From positions 1 through 19,171 of the forward strand of contig NZ_DITB01000051.1 of assembly GCF_002422095.1 (NCBI RefSeq): DNA of 19,171 nucleotides, in the 5' to 3' direction. Shown here piece by piece: positions 6,937 through 14,695 of the stretch; within the stretch, counting starts at the first letter, position 1; each line of letters opens with the position of its first letter. The DNA comes from Flavobacterium sp. UBA6195. GTDB taxonomy: Bacteria > Bacteroidota > Bacteroidia > Flavobacteriales > Flavobacteriaceae. The notes under the pieces are model-generated. The model worked only from the letters and a program-made list of their open reading frames with translations, was not told the origin of the DNA and ran no database searches. A program made the translations under genes and the position numbers.

Positions 6937-9054
6937 ATGGACAAATTTGTAATCAAACGAAATGGTACGTATTTACCATTTGAACCTTTCAAAATAGAAG
7001 AAGCCATTACAAAAGCTTTTGCCAGTGTAAGCGAAACTTTAAACCTTAAAGTTATTGAAACGGTGTTCCAATTGTTGTCACATCAAGACACTTGGGCAGT
7101 TGAAGATATTCAAGATAAAATTGAAAAAACACTATACGAATATGGACATTATGAAGTGATGCGTTCTTTCATGTTGTTTCGTCATACTCGAAAACTTCAA
7201 CGCGAACACGTATTAGGTTTAAATGATGACACTACTTATGTAGACAGCACCCAAACCATAGAAGAATACACCAACCAAACTGATTGGCGCATCAATGCCA
7301 ATGCAAACACTTCCTATTCTAATGCAGGTTTAGTGAATAATGTCGCAGGAAAAATCATTGCGAATTATTGGCTAGACAAAGTCTATTCTAAAGAAGAAGG
7401 CTACGCGCACCGAAATGGCGATATTCACATTCACGACTTAGATTGCTTAACAGGTTATTGCGCAGGTTGGAGTTTACGCGTTTTATTAAATGAAGGCTTT
7501 AACGGTGTTCGTGGCAGAGTGGAAAGCAGACCACCTAATCATTTTAGAGAAGCATTAGGGCAAATGGCCAATTTTTTAGGGATTTTACAAAGCGAATGGG
7601 CCGGTGCTCAAGCGTTTAGTTCTTTTGATACGTATTTGGCTCCTTATGTTTTCAAGGATAATTTATCGTATGACGATGTTTTAAAAGCAATTCGAAGTTT
7701 CGTCTACAATTTGAATGTGCCTGCACGATGGGGACAATCTCCGTTTACGAATATTACATTGGATTGGGTGGTTCCAGATGATTTGAAAGAGCAAATCCCA
7801 ACACGAAATGAACAGCATCTTTTTAAAGGAATCACTTCAGAAGATTTTATAAAAAGAGCTAAAGAAAGAGGCGTTTCAGACATAACCGAAATGCGTTACG
7901 AACATTTTCAAAAAGAAATGAATCTCATCAACAAAGCGTATTACACTGTCATGACCGAAGGCGATGCGCATGGACAGCCGTTCACCTTCCCTATTCCAAC
8001 AGTTAACATTACCGAAGAGTTTGATTGGTACGGAGAAAACACCGATATTCTTTTTGAAAATACAGCTAAAATTGGTTCGTCTTACTTCCAAAACTTCATT
8101 GGAAGTCAATATACGTATGATGAAAACGGTAATAAAGTTGAAAATCCAAATGCATACAAACCCAATGCCGTACGAAGCATGTGCTGCCGTTTACAACTCG
8201 ATTTACGCGAATTATTAAAAAGAGGAAATGGCTTATTCGGAAGTGCGGAAATGACCGGAAGTATCGGTGTGGTAACTATCAATATGGCGCGATTGGGTTA
8301 TTTGAACAAAGGCAATAAAGCCAAATTATATTCCGATTTAGATCGTTTGCTAGAAATTTCGAAGGCGACATTAGAGAAAAAACGCGTTTTCATTCAGGAA
8401 ATGTACGATAGAGGTTTGTTTCCCTATACCAAACGTTATTTGCCTCATTTCAGAAATCACTTTTCTACAATTGGTGTGAACGGAATTAACGAAATGATTC
8501 AAAATTTCACCGACGGAAAAGAAGACATCGTTTCGGATTACGGAATGGCATTCGCTACCGAAATTTTGGAACACATTCGAACCAAAATGAGAGCTTATCA
8601 AGAAGAAACTGGCAATTTATACAACTTAGAAGCCACTCCTGCAGAAGGCACGACGTATCGTTTTGCGAAAGAAGATAAAAAACGTTATTCCGATATTATT
8701 CAAGCAGGTGAAGGCGAAAATATTTACTACACGAACAGTTCGCAATTACCAGTAGATTACACCGAAGATCCTTTCGAAGCTTTGTTATTACAAGACAATT
8801 TACAATGTCAATACACTGGAGGAACGGTTTTACACTTGTACATGAATGAAAAACTAAGTTCGGTAGAAGCGTGTCGAAATTTCATTAAAAAAGTAATTAC
8901 GAATTTCAAATTGCCCTATATCACAGTGACTCCAGTTTTCAGCGTTTGTCCGAAACACGGTTATTTGAATGGCGAACACGAATATTGTCCAAAATGCGAT
9001 GAAGAATTATTAGCAACCTTAAATACAACATCTTATGCAAACACAAACCACTGA
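6937..9054 (+). CDS. nrdD: Anaerobic (class III) ribonucleoside-triphosphate reductase, large part without glycyl-radical tail
   Basis: A 705-residue cytoplasmic enzyme that reduces NTPs to dNTPs without oxygen. An ATP-cone occupies about residues 1-90 (begins VIKRNGTYLPFEPFKIEEAI). The ten-stranded barrel follows, with 'HIHDLDCLTGYCAG' (Cys170, Cys175) and 'RSMCCRLQLD' (Cys416, Cys417); one of these cysteines should be the thiyl-radical residue. Near the end is the zinc site C671-P-K-H674...C684-P-K-C687. The frame then stops at 9052-9054, before the glycyl-radical segment that every class III enzyme needs. That segment is present in the +1 frame as a separate ORF (9035-9199), so the protein is split, or the gene carries a frameshift, in the linker after the zinc site. 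It precedes nrdG. ATG 6937 is the natural start. Confidence 0.93.
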   Translation: MDKFVIKRNGTYLPFEPFKIEEAITKAFASVSETLNLKVIETVFQLLSHQDTWAVEDIQDKIEKTLYEYGHYEVMRSFMLFRHTRKLQREHVLGLNDDTTYVDSTQTIEEYTNQTDWRINANANTSYSNAGLVNNVAGKIIANYWLDKVYSKEEGYAHRNGDIHIHDLDCLTGYCAGWSLRVLLNEGFNGVRGRVESRPPNHFREALGQMANFLGILQSEWAGAQAFSSFDTYLAPYVFKDNLSYDDVLKAIRSFVYNLNVPARWGQSPFTNITLDWVVPDDLKEQIPTRNEQHLFKGITSEDFIKRAKERGVSDITEMRYEHFQKEMNLINKAYYTVMTEGDAHGQPFTFPIPTVNITEEFDWYGENTDILFENTAKIGSSYFQNFIGSQYTYDENGNKVENPNAYKPNAVRSMCCRLQLDLRELLKRGNGLFGSAEMTGSIGVVTINMARLGYLNKGNKAKLYSDLDRLLEISKATLEKKRVFIQEMYDRGLFPYTKRYLPHFRNHFSTIGVNGINEMIQNFTDGKEDIVSDYGMAFATEILEHIRTKMRAYQEETGNLYNLEATPAEGTTYRFAKEDKKRYSDIIQAGEGENIYYTNSSQLPVDYTEDPFEALLLQDNLQCQYTGGTVLHLYMNEKLSSVEACRNFIKKVITNFKLPYITVTPVFSVCPKHGYLNGEHEYCPKCDEELLATLNTTSYANTNH

Positions 9055-9199
9055 AGCTTTGCTTCAACACAATGAAAAAAGAACCAAATGTTTGGTTTAT
9101 ACACGAGTAATGGGCTATCACAGACCCGTAGAAAGTTTTAATATTGGAAAAAAAGGTGAACACAAACAACGAACCCACTTTAGAGAATGTAAATCTTGA
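9035..9199 (+). CDS. Glycyl-radical C-terminal segment of NrdD as a separate 54-codon ORF
   Basis: A short ORF in a different frame from nrdD. It begins with ATG inside the last codons of nrdD (20-base overlap) and ends with TGA inside the start of nrdG. Residues 19-47 contain 'CLVYTRVMGYHRPVE' and then 'NIGKKGEHKQR', which is the glycyl-radical loop of class III ribonucleotide reductases; the radical would form on Gly27 of this ORF (in RVMGY). It is in-frame open only from 9023, so joining it to nrdD needs a +1 shift between about 9023 and 9052, for example at the CAC UGA stop. Options: a genuinely separate radical-bearing peptide that docks on NrdD, programmed +1 frameshifting, or a disrupted gene or sequence error. 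The conserved motif and clean ATG favour a functional product. Confidence 0.75.
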   Translation: MQTQTTEALLQHNEKRTKCLVYTRVMGYHRPVESFNIGKKGEHKQRTHFRECKS

Positions 9200-9878
9200 T
9201 TTTCTAAACAAAAAAGCCATTCATAGTTTTACACCCTTCACACTGTTAGATTATCCCGATAAATCGGCTTGTATCTTATGGTTTGCAGGGTGTAATATGA
9301 AATGTGATTATTGTTACAATCCCGAAATAGTTTTCGGAAAAGGGGCTTTTTACTTTTCCGAAATCATTTCGTTTTTAAAATCAAGAAGAAATTTATTAGA
9401 TGCCGTAGTTTTTAGCGGTGGCGAATGTTTAATTCACAAAGACATTATCCTATTCATAAAATTAGTAAAAAGTTTAGGATTTTTAATCAAATTAGATACG
9501 AATGGAAGTCAGCCCAAAGTACTCGAAAAACTAATTAAAGAACAGCTCATCGATTATGTGGCATTGGATTTTAAAGGTACGAAAGAGAAATTCTTTGCAA
9601 TAACGAAGTCCGATTTTTATAGTCAATTTCTAAGTTGTTTTGAAGTACTTCAAGCGAGTTACATTCCATTTGAAGTCCGAACCACTTATCATTCTTCTTT
9701 ATTGAATCCAGAAGATATTGCTGTAATGCAAGACGCTTTATTGGAATTGGGCTATGATAAAAACTATTACATTCAAAATTTCAGAAATTATCAAAACACG
9801 ATTGCACCACTACCCGATTCGCAATCCATTTCGGAAAAGGATATCCATCAGAATATGACTAAAATCATATTTCGATGA
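9156..9878 (+). CDS. nrdG: Anaerobic ribonucleotide reductase activating protein (radical SAM)
   Basis: Radical-SAM activase that uses a [4Fe-4S] cluster and S-adenosylmethionine to create the glycyl radical on NrdD. The cluster motif is CNMKCDYC (CxxxCxxC; C46, C50, C53 counting from GTG 9156). It is preceded by the family opening 'SFTPFTLLDYPDKSACILWF' and followed by 'FSGGECLIH', the SAM-binding GGE. About 240 residues, usual for the group. No ATG exists near the N-terminus. The possible starts are TTG 9144 or GTG 9156; GTG is used here, but both overlap the glycyl-radical ORF (by 56 or 44 bases), so translation is probably coupled to it. It ends in TGA at 9876-9878. A Crp-type dyad lies within its last codons and serves the next gene. 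Confidence 0.88.
   Translation: MNTNNEPTLENVNLDFLNKKAIHSFTPFTLLDYPDKSACILWFAGCNMKCDYCYNPEIVFGKGAFYFSEIISFLKSRRNLLDAVVFSGGECLIHKDIILFIKLVKSLGFLIKLDTNGSQPKVLEKLIKEQLIDYVALDFKGTKEKFFAITKSDFYSQFLSCFEVLQASYIPFEVRTTYHSSLLNPEDIAVMQDALLELGYDKNYYIQNFRNYQNTIAPLPDSQSISEKDIHQNMTKIIFR
9854..9869 (+). promoter_or_regulatory. Candidate Crp/Fnr-type operator upstream of the Rrf2-nadAB-nor operon
   Basis: TATGA-CTAAAA-TCATA is a perfect dyad with the 6-base spacer of Crp/Fnr sites; the flanking A/T extends it to AATATGA...TCATATT (9852-9871). Its centre, 9861.5, is 28.5 bp before the -7 element at 9890, i.e. about -40 from the predicted start, the class II activator position. The same half-sites recur at 18579-18594. 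Confidence 0.6.
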
Positions 9879-9889
9879 TTTAAAATCCC

Positions 9890-9897
9890 TAACTTTG
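9890..9897 (+). promoter_or_regulatory. -7 element before the first Rrf2 gene
   Basis: TAACTTTG matches TAnnTTTG. It lies 15 bases before the ATG at 9912 and 11 bases after the nrdG stop, so the Rrf2-nad-nor operon has its own promoter. No -33 TTG is visible at the usual spacing, as expected for an activator-dependent promoter. Confidence 0.65.
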
Positions 9898-9911
9898 TGT
9901 AAATTTTATCT

Positions 9912-10346
9912 ATGTTTTCAAAAACCTGTGAATATGCCATACGAGCTACCATTTACATTGCCTCAGAATCGTCTGCTGGCAAGCGTTGCGGTATTCGAGA
10001 CATTGCCAGAAAAATTGAATCACCAGAACCTTTTACAGCTAAGATTTTACAACGTTTGGTAAAAGCCGACATCATAAAATCGATTAAAGGAAATGGCGGT
10101 GGATTTGAAATCGAAAAGGTACAATTGAAACACATTAAGTTAGAACAGCTCGTAAAAGCTATCGACGGAAATGACTTATTTGACCGATGCAGTTTAGGAC
10201 TTCATGATTGTTCCGACAAACAACCTTGTCCTTTTCATCATAAGTACAAGCCATTACGTGAAAATTTGAAGAAAACGCTGAAAGAAACTTCTCTTTTGGA
10301 TTTAATTAGTGAATTCAATACTGGAGAGACTTTCCTTAAGCTTTAA
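9912..10346 (+). CDS. Rrf2-family Fe-S transcriptional regulator (NsrR-like), copy 1
   Basis: A 144-residue protein with an N-terminal winged helix-turn-helix (about 1-80; 'TAKILQRLVKADIIKSIKG' then the glycine-rich wing NGGGF). In the C-terminal third is a cysteine triad C93-X6-C100-X5-C106, at the position used for Fe-S cluster binding by IscR, NsrR and RsrR. Rrf2 proteins with such a cluster sense NO, iron or redox state. With norCB four genes downstream, an NsrR-type NO sensor is the most likely reading, but this is inference from context. It heads the operon with nadA (36-base gap). A second copy with the cysteines at identical positions is encoded after norB. Confidence 0.85.
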   Translation: MFSKTCEYAIRATIYIASESSAGKRCGIRDIARKIESPEPFTAKILQRLVKADIIKSIKGNGGGFEIEKVQLKHIKLEQLVKAIDGNDLFDRCSLGLHDCSDKQPCPFHHKYKPLRENLKKTLKETSLLDLISEFNTGETFLKL

Positions 10347-10382
10347 AAAATTTAATTAAATAAAAGATAAAAATATCCTCTA

Positions 10383-11318
10383 ATGAAAACAACTTCGGAT
10401 TTAAAAGAGAAAATTCTTGAATTAAAAAAAAGGAAAAATGCAGTAATTCTGGCGCATTATTATCAAGAAGAAGCCATTCAAGAAATTGCTGATTTTGTGG
10501 GTGATAGTTTAGAATTATCGAGAAAAGCATCGCAAGTTGATGCCGATATTATTGTTTTTGCTGGCGTTTATTTCATGGCAGAAACGGCTAAAATTGTCAA
10601 TCCAAATAAAAAAGTAATCGTTCCCGATGTAAAAGCTGGTTGTTCCCTTGCCGATGGTTGTCCGCCAGATGAATTCAAGAATTTCTTAGAAAAATATCCG
10701 AACCATACCGTTGTAACCTACATCAATTGCACAGCTGAAGTTAAAACCTTAACCGACATTGTTTGTACATCTTCCAATGCTAAAAAAGTGATTGCATCCA
10801 TTCCAGAAGACCAACCCATTGTGTTTGCTCCTGATAAAAATTTAGGCAAATACTTAATTTCCGAAACTGGTCGTGATATGGTTTTATGGGAAGGGTCTTG
10901 CATTGTTCACGAAGCATTTTCATTAGAAAAATTAATCGATTTATATAAAAAACATCCAAACGCTACCATCATAGCACATCCTGAATCGGAAACTCATATT
11001 TTGAAAGTAGCGCATTACATTGGTTCAACATCTGGTATGTTGAATCATGTAAAAACCAGTGATAATGACACGTTTATCGTAGCCACAGAAGCCGGAATTT
11101 TACACCAAATGCAATTGGATAATCCAACCAAAATATTAATTCCAGCACCTTCAAAAGAAGACAATACGTGTGCGTGCAGCGAATGTGCATTTATGAAAGT
11201 CAACACGTTAGAGAAACTCTATCAATGTTTAAAAGACGAAAGTCCTGAAGTGCATTTGGACAACGAAATCATCGAAAAAGCTTTACTTCCTATTCAAAGA
11301 ATGTTAGCGCTAAACTAA
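10383..11318 (+). CDS. nadA: Quinolinate synthase
   Basis: A 311-residue [4Fe-4S] enzyme that condenses iminoaspartate with dihydroxyacetone phosphate to quinolinate in de novo NAD synthesis. The N-terminal 'NAVILAHYYQEEAIQEIADF' region is diagnostic. Cluster cysteines are at the expected places of the triplicated fold: C87 (in AGCSLADGC), C173 (in EGSC) and one of C263/C265/C268 (CACSEC). The length matches compact NadA proteins. The gene sits between an Fe-S Rrf2 regulator and nadB, only 6 bases before nadB. Its cluster is oxygen- and NO-sensitive in characterised enzymes, which may explain its place in an NO/anaerobic operon; that link is inference. Confidence 0.95.
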   Translation: MKTTSDLKEKILELKKRKNAVILAHYYQEEAIQEIADFVGDSLELSRKASQVDADIIVFAGVYFMAETAKIVNPNKKVIVPDVKAGCSLADGCPPDEFKNFLEKYPNHTVVTYINCTAEVKTLTDIVCTSSNAKKVIASIPEDQPIVFAPDKNLGKYLISETGRDMVLWEGSCIVHEAFSLEKLIDLYKKHPNATIIAHPESETHILKVAHYIGSTSGMLNHVKTSDNDTFIVATEAGILHQMQLDNPTKILIPAPSKEDNTCACSECAFMKVNTLEKLYQCLKDESPEVHLDNEIIEKALLPIQRMLALN

Positions 11319-11324
11319 AACATC

Positions 11325-12848
11325 ATGCAAAATTTAGAAACCGATATACTCATAGTAGGCACAGGATTAGCGGGATTATCTCTAGCGAAATATCTCAGCG
11401 AGCAAAATCCAAACCTACAAATTACCTTACTTAGCAAAACCTCTATTGACGAGTGCAATACCTATTACGCTCAAGGCGGAATTGCTGTTGTACACGACTT
11501 TATCAAAGATAGTTACCAACAACATATTCAAGACACTTTACTTGCTGGAAAAGGCATTTGCGATAAAAAAGTAGTCGAACACGTAATTACAGAAGCTCCT
11601 GCCCGATTACAAGAATTGATTCAATGGGGCGTGGAATTAGACAAGAATAATTCAGGCGAATTGGATTTAGGTTTAGAAGGTGGTCACTCCCAAAATCGCA
11701 TTGTACACCACAAAGACAAAACAGGATTAGAAATTGAAACCAAGTTGATTCAAGTAGTTCAGAATTTACCGAATGTTACCATCAAAACTTCCTTTTTTGC
11801 CACTGATTTATTATTAGACAATCAAAAATGCATCGGAATCATCGGATTTGATGAAAAAAGTGAAGTGACTTCCATCGTAGCAAAAGCAACCGTTTTAGCA
11901 ACTGGTGGTTCGGGACAAGTGTTTGGCGTGACTTCAAATCCATTTGTATCTACTGGGGATGGTGTGGCGATGGCGTATCGAGCGGGTGCTAAATTGGAAA
12001 AAATGAAATACATTCAATTTCATCCTACAGCGCTTTACGAACCTAATAAAAGTCAGGCGTTCTTAATTACCGAAGCGATTCGAGGATTTGGAGCTCATAT
12101 TTTGAATCAAAAAATGGAACGTTTTGTTTTTCAATATCATCCTGATGGTGAATTAGCAACTCGAGATATTGTTTCAAAAGCCATTTCAGATCAAATGAAA
12201 AAAGAACATTCGCAACACGTTTGGCTCGATGTAAGACATTTGCCGATAGAGACGTTTAAAACAAAATTTCCAAATGTTTACAACTATTGTTTTGAAAATG
12301 GCATTGATGTTTCGAAAGATTTAATTCCGATAACTCCAGCTGCGCATTATCAATGTGGTGGAATTGTGGTGGATGAAACGGGAGCTACTTCTATCAAACA
12401 ATTGTTCGCCATTGGAGAATGTTCGCACACCGGACTTCATGGTGCCAATCGATTGGCTTCGAATTCATTATTAGAAGCGATTGTTTATGCGCATGATTTA
12501 GCGAATCATCTGATTTCATCAATAGATACGATTAAATTGAATAAGTCTGAAATTACGCCCATTCGTTATAAAAACATTCATCACGACCAAATTTTGCAAT
12601 TCAAAAACCAACTGCAACATTTCATGAAATACGATGCTTTGTACACTTCGGGGAAAAATACCGAAAAAGTATATGAAATGGTCACCGAAATGAGCAAACG
12701 CTTCAAAATGAAGTTCAAAAATTATGATTCGCATCCATTTTTATGCGAAACTTATAATTTAATTCAAACCGCAGAAATCATTTTAAAAGATTGTTTACCC
12801 AAAAGATACCGCGTAAAATCGGTTAAAAAAGAAAAAACTATTTCGTAA
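11325..12848 (+). CDS. nadB: L-aspartate oxidase
   Basis: A 507-residue flavoprotein oxidising L-aspartate to iminoaspartate for NadA. An FAD-binding Rossmann motif near residues 8-22 reads IVGTGLAGLSLAKYL. The fumarate-reductase-like core has HPTALY (H233), RGFGAHILN, ATRDIVSKAI and 'HGANRLASNSLLEA' (about residue 373). The usual C-terminal helical segment is kept. NadB can use O2 or fumarate as electron acceptor, so it works without oxygen. nadC is not in the window. The stop TAA (12846-12848) overlaps the norC ATG by one base (TAATG), so nad and nor genes are physically coupled in translation. Confidence 0.95.
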   Translation: MQNLETDILIVGTGLAGLSLAKYLSEQNPNLQITLLSKTSIDECNTYYAQGGIAVVHDFIKDSYQQHIQDTLLAGKGICDKKVVEHVITEAPARLQELIQWGVELDKNNSGELDLGLEGGHSQNRIVHHKDKTGLEIETKLIQVVQNLPNVTIKTSFFATDLLLDNQKCIGIIGFDEKSEVTSIVAKATVLATGGSGQVFGVTSNPFVSTGDGVAMAYRAGAKLEKMKYIQFHPTALYEPNKSQAFLITEAIRGFGAHILNQKMERFVFQYHPDGELATRDIVSKAISDQMKKEHSQHVWLDVRHLPIETFKTKFPNVYNYCFENGIDVSKDLIPITPAAHYQCGGIVVDETGATSIKQLFAIGECSHTGLHGANRLASNSLLEAIVYAHDLANHLISSIDTIKLNKSEITPIRYKNIHHDQILQFKNQLQHFMKYDALYTSGKNTEKVYEMVTEMSKRFKMKFKNYDSHPFLCETYNLIQTAEIILKDCLPKRYRVKSVKKEKTIS

Positions 12849-13279
12849 TGCTGAATCTATTTGCCCATCCAAAACGCATTTTTTTGGTGCTTTTCGTTTG
12901 TTTTCTAGCGTTTAGCATTTGGATTTATGCTATACCTCTTTTTAGTCCAACGCCCTATTCTAAAAAAGAACTTCATTTAGTAGCTGAAGGGCGATTGGTT
13001 TGGCAGAAACACAACTGTCATACGTGTCATCAATTGTATGGGTTAGGCGGTTATTTGGGTCCAGATTTAACTAATGTGTATTCGAGAACTTCCAACAACG
13101 AAGCGTATATAAAAGGCATCATAAAATCGGGAGTAAAACAAATGCCTGCTTTTGAAATTTCGGATAAAGAAATGAAAGCACTTTTACACTTTTTAAAAAA
13201 TGTAGACGCCACAGGAACATCGAATCCGCAAGATTACCAACCTGAAATAATAGGAACTTTTAGTTTAGAAAAGAAATGA
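12848..13279 (+). CDS. norC: NorC-like membrane-anchored cytochrome c
   Basis: A 143-residue protein with one N-terminal membrane helix (about 11-31) and a periplasmic monoheme domain. The heme c motif is C57-H-T-C60-H61 within 'NCHTCHQLYGLGGYLGPDLT', closely resembling the NorC pattern. The likely sixth ligand is M99 (QMPAF). This is the electron-entry subunit of cytochrome-c type NO reductases (about 145-150 residues in classical systems). It is coupled to nadB at the start (1-base overlap) and to the NorB-like gene at the end (4-base ATGA overlap). NorC is assigned by sequence plus neighbour. Because the partner is catalytically atypical, the electron path may serve a different reaction. 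Confidence 0.87.
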   Translation: MLNLFAHPKRIFLVLFVCFLAFSIWIYAIPLFSPTPYSKKELHLVAEGRLVWQKHNCHTCHQLYGLGGYLGPDLTNVYSRTSNNEAYIKGIIKSGVKQMPAFEISDKEMKALLHFLKNVDATGTSNPQDYQPEIIGTFSLEKK

Positions 13280-14601
13280 AGAATTTTGGAATTTGGCTCA
13301 TCAGAATAGCCCTAGTATTGTTTGTTTTAGGTTTATTTTTTGGACATTTAGCTTCCGAAAGTTATCGCATAACCCAACCAAAATCGGGTGTTATGGGATT
13401 TTTATCGCTTCGTCCGCTTCATGTGAGTAGCGCTTATTTGGGGATTATAACGGCTGGATTAGGTTTTCTGACATTGATTATTGCAAAAATGAAAACTACA
13501 CGTTTTGGAACTTTTTTACAATACTTGCATTTTTCACTTTGGATAATTGCTTTGTTAGGAATTTTCTACAGTTATTTTACAGGTGATTTTGGTGGAAGAG
13601 AATATTGGGAATTCAACCCCGTTTGGGCTTTACCTATTTTTCTATCTTTTATTGTTTTCTTAGTTTTCTATCTGCATCAGGTTGGATTTTCGATAAAATG
13701 GCCTGTTTACTATTGGATGTGGCTTACTGGAATTATCTTCTTTATTTTTACTTTTATCGAAAATTATTTGTGGATTTTTCCTTATTTCAGACAACATTTT
13801 ATTGCTGATATGACGATTCAATGGAAAGTAAATGGTTCGCTCGTGGGTGCTATCAATCAAATCATTTATGGTGTTGCTTTTTACTTGATGGAAAAAATTA
13901 GTGGCGATGAAAAATCGTCCTATCAAAAACTATCTTTTGCGATGTATTTTTTGGGAATGTTTAACTTGATGTTCAATTGGGGACACCATATTTACTTGCT
14001 TCCAACCGAAAAATACATTCATTACATCGCTTATGCTGTAAGCATGACCGAATGGATTATTTTAATTCGTATTTTCTACAAATGGAGTCAACAAATCAAA
14101 GAAAACAAACAATTTTACTACTTTTTCCCTTATCGCTTTTTAATGGCTTCTGATTATTGGGTAACGCTAAACTTAACCCTCGCGTTATTTATGTCAATTC
14201 CAGCCATCAACTTATATACACATGGAACGCATATTACGGTGGCGCATGCTATGGGAACTACCATTGGGATTAACACGATGATTATTTTAGCAGGTGTTTT
14301 CTACTTTATTAAACCGACTTTTAATTCGGCAAAATGGCGATTGTATGGCAGTATTGCGTTTTGGATAGTACAAGTTACCATATTACTTTTTCTAATTTCC
14401 TTAATTGGAATGGGTGTTCAACGCGCGATTTGGCAAGCCGGATTGACTTCTGAAAGCTTCAGCAAAATGAGTAGTTCCAGTGGAAATTGGGTTTTACTTT
14501 TCATCATTTTTGGAACGATTTTAATGTTCAGTATGGCGAGTTTTTTCATATATCTGTTTATTCAATCTTGGAAGAAAAATGAATTAAAGATTGAGGAATA
14601 A
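13276..14601 (+). CDS. NorB-like heme-copper-oxidase-superfamily catalytic subunit with substituted active-site residues
   Basis: A 441-residue integral membrane protein with about 12 helices, overlapping norC by 4 bases. Against a recalled classical NorB sequence, the retained residues are H49 (helix II low-spin heme ligand, in RPLHVSS), H237-H238 (FeB ligands, in NWGHHIYL) and H324 (proximal heme b3, in THGTHITVAHAM). Changed positions, ungapped in each helix: N186 instead of the third FeB His (WKVNGSLVG versus WVVHLWVEG), V190 and N194 instead of two conserved glutamates, and M326 instead of the second low-spin heme His (HAM versus HGH). Possible roles: a divergent NO reductase, an NO-dismutase-like enzyme, or another NO-handling oxidoreductase. 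Flavobacterial relatives are often auto-labelled cbb3-type oxidase subunit I. Membrane NO chemistry is likely; the product is unknown. Confidence 0.82.
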   Translation: MKNFGIWLIRIALVLFVLGLFFGHLASESYRITQPKSGVMGFLSLRPLHVSSAYLGIITAGLGFLTLIIAKMKTTRFGTFLQYLHFSLWIIALLGIFYSYFTGDFGGREYWEFNPVWALPIFLSFIVFLVFYLHQVGFSIKWPVYYWMWLTGIIFFIFTFIENYLWIFPYFRQHFIADMTIQWKVNGSLVGAINQIIYGVAFYLMEKISGDEKSSYQKLSFAMYFLGMFNLMFNWGHHIYLLPTEKYIHYIAYAVSMTEWIILIRIFYKWSQQIKENKQFYYFFPYRFLMASDYWVTLNLTLALFMSIPAINLYTHGTHITVAHAMGTTIGINTMIILAGVFYFIKPTFNSAKWRLYGSIAFWIVQVTILLFLISLIGMGVQRAIWQAGLTSESFSKMSSSSGNWVLLFIIFGTILMFSMASFFIYLFIQSWKKNELKIEE

Positions 14602-14605
14602 ATTT

Positions 14606-14622
14606 ATCCTAAAAAATAGGAT
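14606..14622 (+). repeat. Inverted repeat ATCCTA-N5-TAGGAT between the NorB-like and Rrf2 copy 2 genes
   Basis: A perfect 6-bp inverted repeat five bases after the norB stop. It lacks a following T run, so it is a poor terminator. It abuts the TGA-N6-TCA site at 14622-14633, so it may be an operator for an Rrf2 regulator; this is inference. Confidence 0.4.
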
Positions 14623-14633
14623 GATAAAAATCA
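14622..14633 (+). promoter_or_regulatory. Candidate weak Crp/Fnr-type operator before Rrf2 copy 2
   Basis: TGA-TAAAAA-TCA has the same core and spacing as the dyad at 9854-9869, although its outer bases are less symmetric. Its centre, 14627.5, is 29.5 bp before the -7 element at 14657, again about -40. Confidence 0.45.
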
Positions 14634-14656
14634 GGTAAAATATCATAATTCCATTG

Positions 14657-14664
14657 TATATTTG
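14657..14664 (+). promoter_or_regulatory. -7 element before Rrf2 copy 2
   Basis: TATATTTG matches TAnnTTTG, 32 bases before the ATG at 14696, giving this gene its own promoter after norB. No -33 TTG lies at the usual spacing. Confidence 0.6.
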
Positions 14665-14695
14665 ACCCTTAATACTTTCAAATTTATCATTGCTT

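Noticed and set aside
7876..8601. Long antisense and alternate-frame open frames inside nrdD (7876-8109, 7964-8218, 8371-8601) and similar ones elsewhere
   Set aside because: They lie wholly inside a well-supported gene, show no domain, and have compositions expected for shadow frames.
9144..9158. TTG at 9144 as the nrdG start
   Set aside because: In frame, but GTG at 9156 gives a more usual N-terminus; neither is certain, and both overlap the glycyl-radical ORF.
13276..14601. cbb3-type cytochrome oxidase subunit I (CcoN)
   Set aside because: It lacks the third CuB His in helix VI and the CcoO/CcoP partners; the gene next to it is NorC-like, and the helices align better with NorB.
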